Shown: piece after piece, positions 1-9,729 of the stretch | Layout of the letters: every line of letters starts with the position of its first letter | Position numbering within the stretch: position 1 is the first letter of the stretch | NCBI GenBank assembly: GCA_942492965.1 | Contig: OW818656.1 | Span: 1,674,001 to 1,738,000, forward strand | Source: Sphingosinicella sp942492965 | Lineage (GTDB): Bacteria > Pseudomonadota > Alphaproteobacteria > Sphingomonadales > Sphingomonadaceae | DNA length: 64,000 nt | Direction: 5' to 3' | The notes under the pieces: generated by a model | What the model was told of the DNA's origin: nothing | Database searches by the model: none | What the model saw: the letters and a program-made list of their open reading frames with translations, nothing else | Program-made: the position numbers and the translations under genes

Positions 1-183
1 CGTCGCCGAGCGCGCGTAGACGCCGCGATGCACGGTGGCGTATTCGCGGCCGTAGGCGGCGGCGATGGCGTCGATCACAGCCTGCGGCTTCTGCGCGGTG
101 GCGGCGGAATCGAGATAGGCCCAGTCGGCCACTCCCGGGAAATCCGTGCGGCGCGAAACGGTGATGGGCGTCAGCGCGTTCAT
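1..183 (-). CDS. sufS: cysteine desulfurase SufS, N-terminal part (cut by window start)
   Basis: First 61 codons of a PLP-dependent class V aminotransferase-fold protein that removes sulfur from cysteine for the SUF Fe-S assembly pathway in the cytosol. The visible part has the family N-terminal signature YLDSAATAQKPQAVIDAI and then YATVHRGVYARSAT, the usual SufS/CsdA spacing. The catalytic lysine and cysteine lie beyond the window. The ATG at 183 overlaps the sufD stop (ATGA), so it is translationally coupled and is the last visible gene of the operon. Confidence 0.93.
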   Translation of the reverse strand, partial: MNALTPITVSRRTDFPGVADWAYLDSAATAQKPQAVIDAIAAAYGREYATVHRGVYARSAT

Positions 184-928
184 GCGAGCTGTTCCAGCGC
201 GCCGAGCGCGGCGGTTTCGAGCGTTTCGCGCGCCTCTGCATCGTCCATGCCCGCGAAGGCATCGGCGAGGAACGCCTGCAACAGCAGACGCCGGGCTTCG
301 GAAGGGGGCAGGCCACGGCTGGTGAGGTAGAAATACTGCGTCGCGTCCAGCTCGCCGACGGTGGCGCCGTGCGCGCACTTCACGTCGTCGGCGTAGATTT
401 CAAGCTCGGGCTTGGCGTTTGCCGTCGCGGTGCGATCGAGCAGCATTGCCTTCACCGACTGCGCGGCGTCCGTTTTCTGCGCGCCGCGATCGACGGCGAC
501 CTTGCCGAGATAGGTGCCGGTGGCCTGGCGCGCGAGCACCGTGCGCACGGTCTGACGGCTGCTGGAATTGGGCGCGGCGTGGCGGACGTGGGTGACGATT
601 TCGAGCGTGGTCTTGCCGCCCGCGACCTGCGCGGCGCCGAGTTCGAAATGCGCGCCCTCGCCGAGCGTGATGTCGAGCGCGATGCGGCCATAGCGGCCGC
701 CGACGTTGAGGATGTGGATGTCGAGACGGGCGCCGTCTGCGATGGTGACGGTCCAGTCGCGCACCGAGACGGGCTGGGCGGCGTCCGCCACGAGCGTGAG
801 CGCGCGGGTTTCGCCGGCGGGAACGGCGATGGTTTCGGACTGGACACCGGCGGGCCAGACCTCGCCGAGCGCTTCGAGATCGCTGTAGCGCCAGGCTTCG
901 TCGCGGCGGGTGGGGAGCGCGAGTGCGT

Positions 929-932
<4 letters not shown>
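180..932 (-). CDS. sufD: Fe-S cluster assembly protein SufD
   Basis: Scaffold subunit of the SufBC2D complex that builds Fe-S clusters in the cytosol. The 250-residue protein is shorter than the E. coli SufD (over 400) because the N-terminal helical region is reduced, which is common in alphaproteobacteria. The key C-terminal signature is present: DVKCAHGATVGELD around residues 183-196, with the histidine (about residue 188) that corresponds to the functionally important E. coli His360, followed by the RGLPPSEARRLLLQAF helix. It overlaps sufC upstream by four bases and sufS downstream by three to four bases, so all are one transcript. Confidence 0.95.
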
Positions 933-1674
<742 letters not shown>

Positions 1675-1675
<1 letters not shown>

Positions 1676-3141
1676 CAGCCGACGCTTCCTTCCAGACTGA
1701 TACCGAGGAGCTTCTGTGCTTCCACGGCGAATTCCATCGGGAGCTGCTGGAGCACCTCCTTCGCGAAACCATTGACGATGAGCGCCACCGCCGCTTCGCG
1801 GTCGAGACCGCGCGACTGGGCGTAGAAGAGCTGGTCATCGCTGATCTTGCTCGTCGTTGCCTCGTGCTCGATCTGCGCGCTGGGGTTCTTCACCTCGATA
1901 TAGGGCACGGTGTGCGCGCCGCATTCGGAGCCGAGCAGCAGGCTGTCGCACTGCGTGAAGTTGCGCACGCCTTCGGCCGAGGGGCCGACGCGGACGAGGC
2001 CGCGGTAGGTGTTGTTCGAGCGGCCCGCAGAGATGCCCTTGGAGATGATCGTGGAGCGCGAGCCCGCGCCCAGATGGATCATCTTCGTGCCGGTATCGGC
2101 CTGCTGCCTGTTGTTGGTGAGCGCCACCGAATAGAACTCGCCGACGCTGTCCTTCCCCGAGAGCACACAGGACGGATATTTCCACGTGATCGCCGAGCCG
2201 GTTTCGACCTGCGTCCACGACACCTTGGAACGATCGCCCCGGCAGTGCGCGCGCTTGGTGACGAAATTGTAGATGCCGCCCTTGCCGTTCTCGTCGCCCG
2301 GATACCAGTTCTGGACGGTGGAATATTTGATCTCCGCATCTTCGAGCGCGACCAGTTCGACGACGGCGGCGTGGAGCTGGTTCTCGTCGCGCTGTGGCGC
2401 GGTGCAGCCTTCGAGATAGGAGACGTAAGACCCCTTCTCGGCGATGATCAGCGTGCGTTCGAACTGGCCGGTGTTTTCCGCATTGATGCGGAAATAGGTC
2501 GACAGCTCCATCGGGCAGCGGACGCCTTCGGGGATGTAGACGAAGGTGCCGTCCGAGAAGACCGCGCTGTTGAGGCAGGCGAAGAAATTGTCACGCACGG
2601 GGACGACCGCGCCGAGATACTTCTTCACGAGGTCCGGGTATTCGCGGATCGCTTCGCTGATCGACAGGAAGATGACGCCCGCGCGCTTCAATTCCTCGCG
2701 GAAGGTGGTGGCGACGGAGACCGAATCGAACACCGCATCGACAGCGACCTTGCGGGCGCCCTCGACACCGGCGAGCACCTTCTGCTCCTCGATGGGGATG
2801 CCGAGCTTCTGGTAGGTGAGCAGGATCTCGGGATCGAGCTCGTCCAGCGACTTCAGCGTCGGCTTCTTGCGCGGCGCGGCGTAATAGAACGCGTCCTGAT
2901 AATCGATCGGCGGGATCGAGAGCTTCGCCCAGTCCGGGTTTTCCATGCCCAGCCACAGGCGGAACGCCTTCAGGCGCCATTCGAGCATCCATTCGGGCTC
3001 GGCCTTCTTGGCCGAAATGAAGCGGACGGTGTCTTCATTCAGGCCCTTGGGCGCGAAATCGGATTCGATGTCTGACGAGAAGCCCCACTTGTACTTGGAC
3101 TGCTCCTTGGCCATCGCCAGCGCCTGTTCGTTCGCGGCCAT
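1675..3141 (-). CDS. sufB: Fe-S cluster assembly protein SufB
   Basis: Core scaffold of the SufBC2D complex on which nascent clusters form. I chose the ATG at 3141 (MAANEQALAM, 488 residues). The open frame continues upstream but only through the regulator gene in another frame. SufB hallmarks: a long conserved centre with QNWYPGDENGKGG and the C-terminal SECGAHTVPYIEVKNPSA block, whose cysteine (about residue 407) matches the essential E. coli Cys405. The start overlaps the regulator stop as TGATG, so SufB translation is coupled to it. Confidence 0.96.
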
Positions 3142-3563
3142 CAGGCGAGCTCCCTCACGGGCTCGGCGGCGAGGATCGCCGCGAGCGTGACGTCGGCGAG
3201 CGCATCGCGCACGCGGGTGTTGATGAGCGGCCAGTGCGGGCGCACGGCGCAGTTCGCCTCCAGCCCGCAATCCGTGTCGCCATGCAGGCACTGCGCGATG
3301 GCGATGGGGCCGTCCACCGCCTCGACGATGTCGGCGATGCTGATCGATGCCGCGTCGCGGCCGAGCTGGACGCCGCCCATGACGCCGCGCGCTGATTCGA
3401 GGAGGCCGGCGCGGGCGAGGATACCGGTGAGCTTGGCCGCCGTCGGCGCCGGGACGCCGGTTTCAGCGGCAAGTTCGGCCGCCGAAAAGCGGCGCGAGGG
3501 CGCCCGCGCCGCAGCCGTCATCACGACGACAGCATAGTCAGCAAGGTTCGTGAGGCGGATCAC
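3141..3563 (-). CDS. Rrf2-family SUF operon regulator (SufR/IscR-like)
   Basis: A 140-residue winged-helix Rrf2 regulator. The N-terminal 60 residues form the HTH (LTNLADYAVVVMTAAAR, then the recognition region near 36-50). Three cysteines at about 92, 99 and 105 (QCLHGDTDC...NC) are spaced like the Fe-S ligands of IscR, so it probably senses cluster supply and controls the SUF operon that it leads. It starts with GTG and shares TGATG with sufB. The 83-base gap upstream to the AraC gene should hold the operon promoter, but I cannot name clear -35/-10 boxes. Operator binding is inferred from the family. Confidence 0.9.
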   Translation of the reverse strand: MIRLTNLADYAVVVMTAAARAPSRRFSAAELAAETGVPAPTAAKLTGILARAGLLESARGVMGGVQLGRDAASISIADIVEAVDGPIAIAQCLHGDTDCGLEANCAVRPHWPLINTRVRDALADVTLAAILAAEPVRELA

Positions 3564-3646
3564 ATGGGTTCCCGGCGCTAAATCAGACGAAATCGGTCCG
3601 GCTTATGTGGGGAACCGGACGCCGGAGTCAAGCGGCGGGCACGCCT

Positions 3647-4495
3647 CTAGCTGACGAGCGAGAGCCTGGGAAGCGTTGGAAGCTGGCGGCGCAGGCGGAT
3701 GCTGTGACTCATCACCGCAGCCCCGTTCGCGGCGAACTGCGTCGGTGTCATGCCCACGAAGGTGCGGAACTCGCGGATGAAGTGCGACTGGTCGTAGAAG
3801 TCCTCTCCCGCGATATCGAACCAGCGGGCATCGGGATCGACGCTGATCTGCACCGCCGCACGCAGCGCGCGATATTTGCGCATCAGCAGCTTTGGCGGCG
3901 CGCCATAGGTGCGGCGGCACAGGCGTTCCACCTGCCGCGCCGAGCGGTCCGCCACCCCGATCAGCGCATCGACACCGCCGGGGCTGCCACGAACCAGCCA
4001 GTCTTCCACCAGCATTCCGAAGCCGACATCCTGCCGCACGGCCTGTCGCCGCGCCATCGACAGGAAAAAGGCGTCCGCCGCCGCGACCAGATCGTGATCG
4101 GTGACGCCATTCTGCATCCTGCACAGCGCCGAACGCGCCGCGCTTCCGGCAACATCTTCCAGCGGCAGCATCGCATCGGCCATCTCGTCGGAATCGACGC
4201 CGAAGAAGCGCAGCCAGCCATCGGACATGATCCCGGCGCCGAACACCAGCGCCGGGCCTTCGAGCACCATGCCGAGCGGCAGGCAGCGCGGACCGAACAG
4301 GCTGGCGCCATAGCCGCGCCGCACACTGCCGTCGGGCCAGGTGAGATCGGAATGGCCGCGAATCACGAATCGCACATTGGGAAGCTCTGCACGCATCACA
4401 TCGGTGATGCGTCCGGGGCCGATCTCGACGACGTAATAGCTCGAAAGCAGCCGACGAAGCGGCGCCGCTGGCGAGTGGTAACGCATGGAGAACAT
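3647..4495 (-). CDS. AraC-family transcriptional regulator
   Basis: A 282-residue one-component regulator. The C-terminal about 100 residues carry the AraC double HTH: VDALIGVADRSARQVERLCRRTYG for the first helix pair and FYDQSHFIREFRTFVGMTPTQF for the second, which is the classic family ending. The N-terminal about 150 residues are a ligand-sensing domain of the type found in sphingomonad AraC proteins with an RGHSDLTWPDG segment; the ligand is unknown. The ATG at 4495 is used (MFSMRYHS); a second ATG three codons on is possible. It is on the same strand as the SUF operon but 83 bases away. Target genes cannot be told from context. Confidence 0.88.
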   Translation of the reverse strand: MFSMRYHSPAAPLRRLLSSYYVVEIGPGRITDVMRAELPNVRFVIRGHSDLTWPDGSVRRGYGASLFGPRCLPLGMVLEGPALVFGAGIMSDGWLRFFGVDSDEMADAMLPLEDVAGSAARSALCRMQNGVTDHDLVAAADAFFLSMARRQAVRQDVGFGMLVEDWLVRGSPGGVDALIGVADRSARQVERLCRRTYGAPPKLLMRKYRALRAAVQISVDPDARWFDIAGEDFYDQSHFIREFRTFVGMTPTQFAANGAAVMSHSIRLRRQLPTLPRLSLVS

Positions 4496-4594
4496 GAGAC
4501 TGCGACCGGCCTTTCGTGCACCCTGCCTGAGCCGAAAGTTTCGGCACAGATACCAAAGCTTGCGGCGCCCTGCGAGTCGCAGTTCGCAACCGAC

Positions 4595-4631
4595 AAAAAA
4601 AGCGGGGGGTCCGGGTTGGAACGGACCCCCC
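4595..4631 (-). terminator. rho-independent terminator of small RNA candidate 1
   Basis: Perfect 10-bp GC-rich stem (4604-4613 with 4622-4631) around an 8-base loop, followed on the minus strand by seven T residues (A7 at 4595-4601). The orientation shows that a minus-strand transcript ends here, although no minus-strand protein gene lies directly upstream. Confidence 0.85.
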
Positions 4632-4692
4632 TGTCAGTCGGGGTCGTGAATGCCTTGGTGGCATAGGAGACGAACCCTTGGGTCGCAGGGCT
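4595..4692 (-). ncRNA. candidate small RNA 1 (left copy of tandem pair)
   Basis: No credible protein gene here. On the minus strand there is an ordered set: two TTGACGG boxes (4725-4720 and 4714-4709), then AGGGTTCGTCTC (4678-4667), a small hairpin ATGCC/GGCAT, CACGACCC (4648-4641) and an intrinsic terminator at 4595-4631. The same order recurs about 190 bases upstream in candidate 2. The 5' end near 4692 is estimated from the TTGACG box and is uncertain. Function unknown; not recognised as a named family. Confidence 0.55.
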
Positions 4693-4762
4693 GCGTTTAG
4701 GGCGGCTCCGTCAAAGCCCCGTCAAAATGCTGTGAGTCGTTCGCAAAAACGTCTTGAGGGCG

Positions 4763-4797
4763 AAAAAAAGGCCCGGACGCATTGAAACGTCCGGGCC
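4763..4797 (-). terminator. rho-independent terminator of small RNA candidate 2
   Basis: Perfect 10-bp stem GGCCCGGACG/CGTCCGGGCC (4770-4779 with 4788-4797), 8-base loop, and A7 at 4763-4769 giving a T7 tail on the minus strand. It has the same stem length, loop length and tail length as the terminator at 4595-4631. Confidence 0.85.
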
Positions 4798-4890
4798 GGA
4801 AAGTGAGGGTCGTGTTCATTCCGGCCTGCTGGTTACCGGAAGAAAGGACGTCCCCTGAGTCGCGAGACGGACCCTAGCGGGCGGTCCTAA
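4763..4890 (-). ncRNA. candidate small RNA 2 (right copy of tandem pair)
   Basis: Minus-strand element with the same layout as candidate 1: AGGGTCCGTCTC at 4875-4864, a hairpin TTCCGG/CCGGAA at about 4841-4819, ACACGACCC near 4815-4807, then an intrinsic terminator. It is longer in the middle by about 30 bases. The start near 4890 is an estimate; a weak -10-like GATTAG lies just upstream. The repeated architecture, not only the sequence, is the reason to call two related small RNAs. Confidence 0.5.
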
Positions 4891-5081
4891 TCGTGGATTG
4901 TACGAATCCGACATCAGGCGGGCTTTGTGTTTTGATCCAGAGGTTTATGCGCATTTGCCGCCGCGAGCCGCGGTTCGGCAGACACCGCCGCCTGCCGTCC
5001 GCGCCGAGTCGCATATTCGCCGCTCTGCCCGTGCGCTTCCTTTTGACCATCGACCCATCGCTGCGCTAAGGCTTGCGACAT

Positions 5082-6134
5082 ATGCAGATCCCTTACGGGC
5101 TGGTCCGCCCCGTCCTTTTCAAGCTCGATGCCGAACGCGCGCACCGCCTGACGTTGCGGTTGCTGACCGCTATGCCGCCGTCGCGCATCGCCGACGACCC
5201 GCCGAGCCTGCGGACGACAGTGGCGGGGCTGCGCTTTTCAAACCCGGTGGGCATCGCCGCGGGCTTCGACAAGAACGCCGAGGTGCTGAACCCACTTCTG
5301 CGGCTCGGCTTCGGCTTCGTGGAGGCGGGAACGGTGACGCCGCTGCCGCAGCCGGGCAACCCGAAACCGCGCATGTTCCGCCTGACCGAAGACCAGGCCG
5401 TGATCAACCGGCTCGGCTTCAACAACAACGGCCTCGAACAGGCGCTCGACAAGTTCAAGGAGCGCGCCTGGCACCGGGGGCCGCGCGGCGTGACCGGGCT
5501 CAATGTCGGTGCAAACAAGGACTCGCGCGACCGGATCGCCGACTACGCGCTCTCGGTGGAGCACGCCGCGCCGTTCGTCGATTATATCACGGTCAACATC
5601 AGCTCGCCCAACACGCCGGGGCTGCGCACGCTGCAATCGAAGGACGAACTCGCCGAACTGCTCGGCCGCGTGATGGATGCGCGCGGCCATCGCAAGACGC
5701 CGATCTTCCTCAAAGTGGCCCCCGACGTCACCGACGCCGACATCGGCGATATCGCCGTTTCGGTGGTGGCGGCAGGCGTGGACGGCCTTGTCGTTTCGAA
5801 CACCACGACCGAGCGGCCGGACACGCTGAAAAGCGCGCACACATCCGAAACCGGCGGTCTTTCGGGGCGACCGCTGATGGCGCGATCGACCGACGTGCTG
5901 CGCGCATTCCGGCAGGCGACCGTCGGCGCTGTGCCGCTGATCGGTGTCGGCGGCATCGCGAGCGCCGACGACGCCTATGCGAAGATCCGCGCGGGCGCGA
6001 GTCTCGTGCAGCTCTACACCGCGCTCGTCTATCAGGGCCCAAGCCTCGTCGGCGCGATCAAGACGGGGCTCGCCGCGCACCTTCGGGCGGATGGCTTCGA
6101 GCGCGTCTCGCAGGCCGTAGGCGCCGACGCCTAG
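5082..6134 (+). CDS. pyrD: dihydroorotate dehydrogenase (quinone), class 2
   Basis: Oxidises dihydroorotate to orotate in pyrimidine synthesis and passes electrons to quinone at the inner membrane. The start is taken at ATG 5082 (MQIPYGLVRP, 350 residues); an in-frame TTG at 5073 is less likely. The N-terminal amphipathic region (PVLFKLDAERAHRLTLRLL) is the class 2 membrane anchor. FMN-barrel motifs: GFDKNAEV near 61-68, VNISSPNTPG near 171-180 with the catalytic serine, ETGGLSGRPL and IGVGGIASADDAY near the end. It faces away from the small-RNA pair upstream. Confidence 0.96.
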   Translation: MQIPYGLVRPVLFKLDAERAHRLTLRLLTAMPPSRIADDPPSLRTTVAGLRFSNPVGIAAGFDKNAEVLNPLLRLGFGFVEAGTVTPLPQPGNPKPRMFRLTEDQAVINRLGFNNNGLEQALDKFKERAWHRGPRGVTGLNVGANKDSRDRIADYALSVEHAAPFVDYITVNISSPNTPGLRTLQSKDELAELLGRVMDARGHRKTPIFLKVAPDVTDADIGDIAVSVVAAGVDGLVVSNTTTERPDTLKSAHTSETGGLSGRPLMARSTDVLRAFRQATVGAVPLIGVGGIASADDAYAKIRAGASLVQLYTALVYQGPSLVGAIKTGLAAHLRADGFERVSQAVGADA

Positions 6135-6175
6135 AAGCCTTGCCCGCACGCGCCCCGACGTCCTATGACGTCAGG

Positions 6176-7915
6176 GTGTTGAAGCATACGATCGCCCGCG
6201 CCGCGACAGGCGCGCTTTTCCTCGGCCTTGCCGCCTGCGCCACGCAGACGCCCGCGCCATCCGCGGCCTTGCCGCCGCCGGTGTTCGAGGACGTCCCCGT
6301 TTACAGCAGCCTCGTTTCCGCGGCGCACCCGCTCGCGGCGAACGCAGGCAAGGAAATGCTGGCGGCGGGCGGCAGCGCCGCGGACGCCGCGCTTGCCACA
6401 ATGCTGGCGCTGACCGTGGTAGAACCGCAGTCATCCGGTATCGGCGGCGGCGGGTTCCTGCTCTACCACGACGCCGAAAGCGGCAAGCTCTACACGATCG
6501 ACGGGCGCGAAACGGCCCCCAAGGCGGCAACGCCCACGATGTTCCTGAATGCCGACGGCACACCCATGGCGTTCCGCGAGGCCGTGCCCGGCGGCAAGAG
6601 CGTCGGCGTGCCCGGCAACATCCGGCTGATGGCGATGGCGCACGCGCGCTTCGGCCGCCTGCCGTGGGCGAAGCTGTTCGAACCGGCAATCGGCCTGGCG
6701 CGCGACGGCTTCGAGATGAGCCCGCGGCTGCACGAGATGCTGGCGGCACGCCCGCAGCACGCGGGCATGACCGAGTGGGCGAAGGCGACCTTCTTCCATG
6801 CCGACGACACGCCGCGCCTTGCCGGCGAGACGATCCGCAACCCCATGCTCGCCCGCTTCCTCGAAAAGCTCGCCGAAGAGGGTCCCGACGCCTTCTATCG
6901 CGGCGCCGAGGCGGCACGGCTGGTCAACACCGTGGCGAGCGCGCCGAAGAACCCGCAGGCGATGACGGTGGGCGACATTGCGGGTTACAAGGCCGTGTGG
7001 CGCGATCCCGTGTGCGGCACCTATCGCACTTGGCGCGTCTGCGGCATGGCACCGCCATCCTCGGGCGGCACCACAGTGCTTGCCATCCTGAAGCAGCTGG
7101 AACGCTTCGACCTGAAGGCGCTCGGCCCCGCCAGCCCGGAAAGCTGGCACCTGATCGCGGAGAGCATGAAGCTCGCCTACGCGGACCGCGAGGCGTATCT
7201 CGGCGATCCCGACTTCGTCTCCGTGCCCACGGAAGGCCTTGTCGACCCCGCTTATCTTTCGGGGCGCAGCGCGCTCATCGACCCAGCGAAGGCTGCAGCC
7301 AAGGTCGAGGCGGGAACGCCGCCGGGCGCTGGTGCCGTGGCGCGCGTGCCCGACGGCGAGGTGCCCTCGACCTCGCATTTCGCTGCAGCCGACAGGCAGG
7401 GCGATGTCGCGAGCTACACCTCCACCATCGAGGGGACGTGGGGGAGCGGGCTTACCGTCAACGGCTTCTTCCTCAACAACGAACTCACCGACTTCTCGAT
7501 GCTGCCCGAGGTGGACGGCAAGGCCGCGCCGAACCGCGTGGAGCCGGGCAAGCGGCCGCGCAGTTCCATGTCGCCGACCATCGTCTACGACGCATCGGGC
7601 AAGCCCGTGCTCGCGATCGGCGCGGCGGGCGGATCGACGATCATCGCGCAGGTCGCGAAAGCGCTCGTCGGCGTGCTCGACTGGGGGATGGATGTTGGGG
7701 ATGCGATCGCATTGCCGCAGATCTACGCGCCCGGAGACCGTGTCGCGATCGAGGCCGGATCGCGGCTTGAAGACATGACCCCGGCGCTTACCGCGAAGGG
7801 GCATACGCCGACCACGGCGAAGCTGCCGCTGAAGGCGAACGGCATAGAACGCAAAGCAAGGGGATGGATCGGCGGCGCCGACCCGCGCAGCGAGGGCGCA
7901 GTCGCCGGGCTCTAG
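6176..7915 (+). CDS. gamma-glutamyltransferase family lipoprotein
   Basis: Gamma-glutamyltransferase (Ntn-hydrolase fold) that cleaves gamma-glutamyl bonds of glutathione-like substrates, 579 residues from the GTG at 6176 (TTG at 6179 is an alternative). It has a lipoprotein signal peptide with the lipobox LAAC at about 18-21, so it is probably membrane anchored on the periplasmic side. Family motifs: GIGGGGF (about 88-94), the substrate-binding Arg of RETA (about 111), and the self-cleavage/nucleophile threonine of PSTSHF (about 399), followed by the GSGLTVNGFFLNN segment. The open frame extends upstream through pyrD in another frame; that part is not coding. Confidence 0.9.
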   Translation: MLKHTIARAATGALFLGLAACATQTPAPSAALPPPVFEDVPVYSSLVSAAHPLAANAGKEMLAAGGSAADAALATMLALTVVEPQSSGIGGGGFLLYHDAESGKLYTIDGRETAPKAATPTMFLNADGTPMAFREAVPGGKSVGVPGNIRLMAMAHARFGRLPWAKLFEPAIGLARDGFEMSPRLHEMLAARPQHAGMTEWAKATFFHADDTPRLAGETIRNPMLARFLEKLAEEGPDAFYRGAEAARLVNTVASAPKNPQAMTVGDIAGYKAVWRDPVCGTYRTWRVCGMAPPSSGGTTVLAILKQLERFDLKALGPASPESWHLIAESMKLAYADREAYLGDPDFVSVPTEGLVDPAYLSGRSALIDPAKAAAKVEAGTPPGAGAVARVPDGEVPSTSHFAAADRQGDVASYTSTIEGTWGSGLTVNGFFLNNELTDFSMLPEVDGKAAPNRVEPGKRPRSSMSPTIVYDASGKPVLAIGAAGGSTIIAQVAKALVGVLDWGMDVGDAIALPQIYAPGDRVAIEAGSRLEDMTPALTAKGHTPTTAKLPLKANGIERKARGWIGGADPRSEGAVAGL

Positions 7916-7938
7916 CCGATCCGGGGAGGAGACGAACG

Positions 7939-9729
7939 ATGCAGACCGCAGAGACGTGGCCGAACCTCGTCGAGATGTTCTTCGATCAGGCGAGCCGGCG
8001 TGGCAAGCGCCCGATGCTGCACGCCAAGGTGGACGGCGCGTGGCGGACCACTACATGGGGCGAAGCAGCGCAGCAGGTGGCGACGCTGGCGACGGCGCTG
8101 AACGCGCGCGGCATCGGCAAGGGCGACCGCGTGGTGCTGGTGAGCGAGAACCGGCCCGAGTGGTGCATCGCCGACCTCGCGATCATGGCGGCGGGCGCGA
8201 TCACGGTGCCGACCTATACGACCAATACGGAGCGTGACCACCTTCACATCCTGGAAAACAGCGGGGCGAAGGCGGCGATCGTTTCCAATGCGAAGCTCGC
8301 CAAGGTGCTGCTGCCCGCCGTCTACCGATCCACCTTGTGCAAACAGGTGATCGGCATGGAGAAGCTGCGCATCGGGCAGGCGAGCGGTGCCGAACTGATC
8401 GACTGGGCGGAGCTGATGGCGACTTACACCGGCGACATCGCCGCCGTCCGCGCGGGCGCGACGATGCAGCGCGGCGACATGGCGTGCATCATCTACACGA
8501 GCGGCACCGGCGGCGCGCCGCGCGGTGTCTGCCAGCATCACGGCGCCATCCTCTGCAACCTTGCGGGCTGCGAGGACGTCCTGTGGAACGACTTCCCCAA
8601 GGGCACCGAGACCTTCCTGTCGTTCCTGCCGCTGAGCCACGCCTACGAGCACACCGGCGGGCAGTTCCTGCCCATCGCGCTCGGCGGCGAGATCTATTAT
8701 TCCGAAGGCCTCGAAAAGCTCGCGTCCAACATCGAGGAGACGCGCCCCACGATCATGGTGGTGGTGCCGCGCCTGTTCGAGGTGCTGCGCCAGCGCATGT
8801 CGAAAGCGATCGAGAAGCAGGGCGGCGCGGCGGCGTGGATGCTGGAGCAGGCGCTGAGGTTAGGGCGCAAGCGCTATGAGAAGGGGCGGCTGCCGCTCAG
8901 CGACAAGCCGCTTGACCTGCTGCTCGACAGAACGATCCGCAAGAAGGTGCAGGGCCGCCTCGGCGGGCGATTGAAAGCGATGGTGGCGGGCGGCGCGCCG
9001 CTCAATCCCGAGGTCGGCATCTTTTTCGCCGCGCTCGGCGTCACGCTGCTGCAGGGCTACGGCCAGACCGAGGCGGCGCCGGTGATTTCCTGCAACCGGC
9101 CGAGCCGAAAGCTGAAGATGCACAGCGTCGGCCCCGCGCTGAAAGGCGTCGAGGTGCGCATCGCGGAGGACGGTGAAATCCTGGTGCGCGGCGAACTGGT
9201 GATGCACGGCTACTGGCAGAACCCGGCGGAAACCGAGCGCGTGCTGAAGGACGGCTGGCTGCACACGGGCGACATCGGCCACATCGACGCCGACGGCCAC
9301 ATCGTCATCACCGACCGCAAGAAGGACATCATCGTCAACGACAAGGGCGACAATGTCGCGCCGCAGCGCGTGGAGGGGATGCTGACGCTGCAGCCCGAAA
9401 TCCTGCAAGCCATGGTTTACGGCGACAAGCGCCCGCATCTGGTGGGCCTCGTCGTGCCCGACCCCGAATGGGTCGCGGAATGGGCGAAGGCGAACGGCCA
9501 TTCCGGTGATCTCGCGATGCTGAAAGGCATTCCAGAATTCCACCGCGCCATCGCCGCGGCGGTGGACCGCGTGAACGCCCAGCTTTCGGTGATCGAGAAG
9601 GTAAGGCGCGTGATCGTGGCCGACGAAGCCTTCACCGTCGAGAATGAACAGATGACGCCCTCGATGAAGATCCGGCGGCATGTGCTGAAGCAGGTGTACG
9701 GGGAGCGACTTGACGCGCTCTTCAAGTAA
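7939..9729 (+). CDS. AMP-dependent synthetase, long-chain acyl-CoA ligase type
   Basis: Adenylate-forming enzyme that activates a carboxylic acid, probably a fatty acid, to its acyl-CoA. 596 residues from ATG 7939, with a good ribosome site GGAGGA eight bases upstream. Motifs: P-loop-like YTSGTGGAPRG (about 185-195; the usual T is replaced by G), the GYGQTEAAP core, GWLHTGDIGHID and the hinge region DRKKDIIV. It is closest in layout to long-chain ligases of the FadD15/FAA1 type. The next gene overlaps its 3' end by 20 bases. Confidence 0.9.
   Translation: MQTAETWPNLVEMFFDQASRRGKRPMLHAKVDGAWRTTTWGEAAQQVATLATALNARGIGKGDRVVLVSENRPEWCIADLAIMAAGAITVPTYTTNTERDHLHILENSGAKAAIVSNAKLAKVLLPAVYRSTLCKQVIGMEKLRIGQASGAELIDWAELMATYTGDIAAVRAGATMQRGDMACIIYTSGTGGAPRGVCQHHGAILCNLAGCEDVLWNDFPKGTETFLSFLPLSHAYEHTGGQFLPIALGGEIYYSEGLEKLASNIEETRPTIMVVVPRLFEVLRQRMSKAIEKQGGAAAWMLEQALRLGRKRYEKGRLPLSDKPLDLLLDRTIRKKVQGRLGGRLKAMVAGGAPLNPEVGIFFAALGVTLLQGYGQTEAAPVISCNRPSRKLKMHSVGPALKGVEVRIAEDGEILVRGELVMHGYWQNPAETERVLKDGWLHTGDIGHIDADGHIVITDRKKDIIVNDKGDNVAPQRVEGMLTLQPEILQAMVYGDKRPHLVGLVVPDPEWVAEWAKANGHSGDLAMLKGIPEFHRAIAAAVDRVNAQLSVIEKVRRVIVADEAFTVENEQMTPSMKIRRHVLKQVYGERLDALFK

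Noticed and set aside
4595..5070. SRP RNA or another named housekeeping RNA
   Set aside because: The GGAAG-type tetraloop and Alu/S-domain signatures of 4.5S RNA are not present in the right order, so I call only unnamed small-RNA candidates.
4898..7915. Very long continuous open frame (over 1000 codons) from the spacer across pyrD into the gamma-glutamyltransferase
   Set aside because: Only the part from 6176 has protein features. The first half is the wrong frame of pyrD and reads as arginine/proline-rich nonsense, a known effect of high GC.
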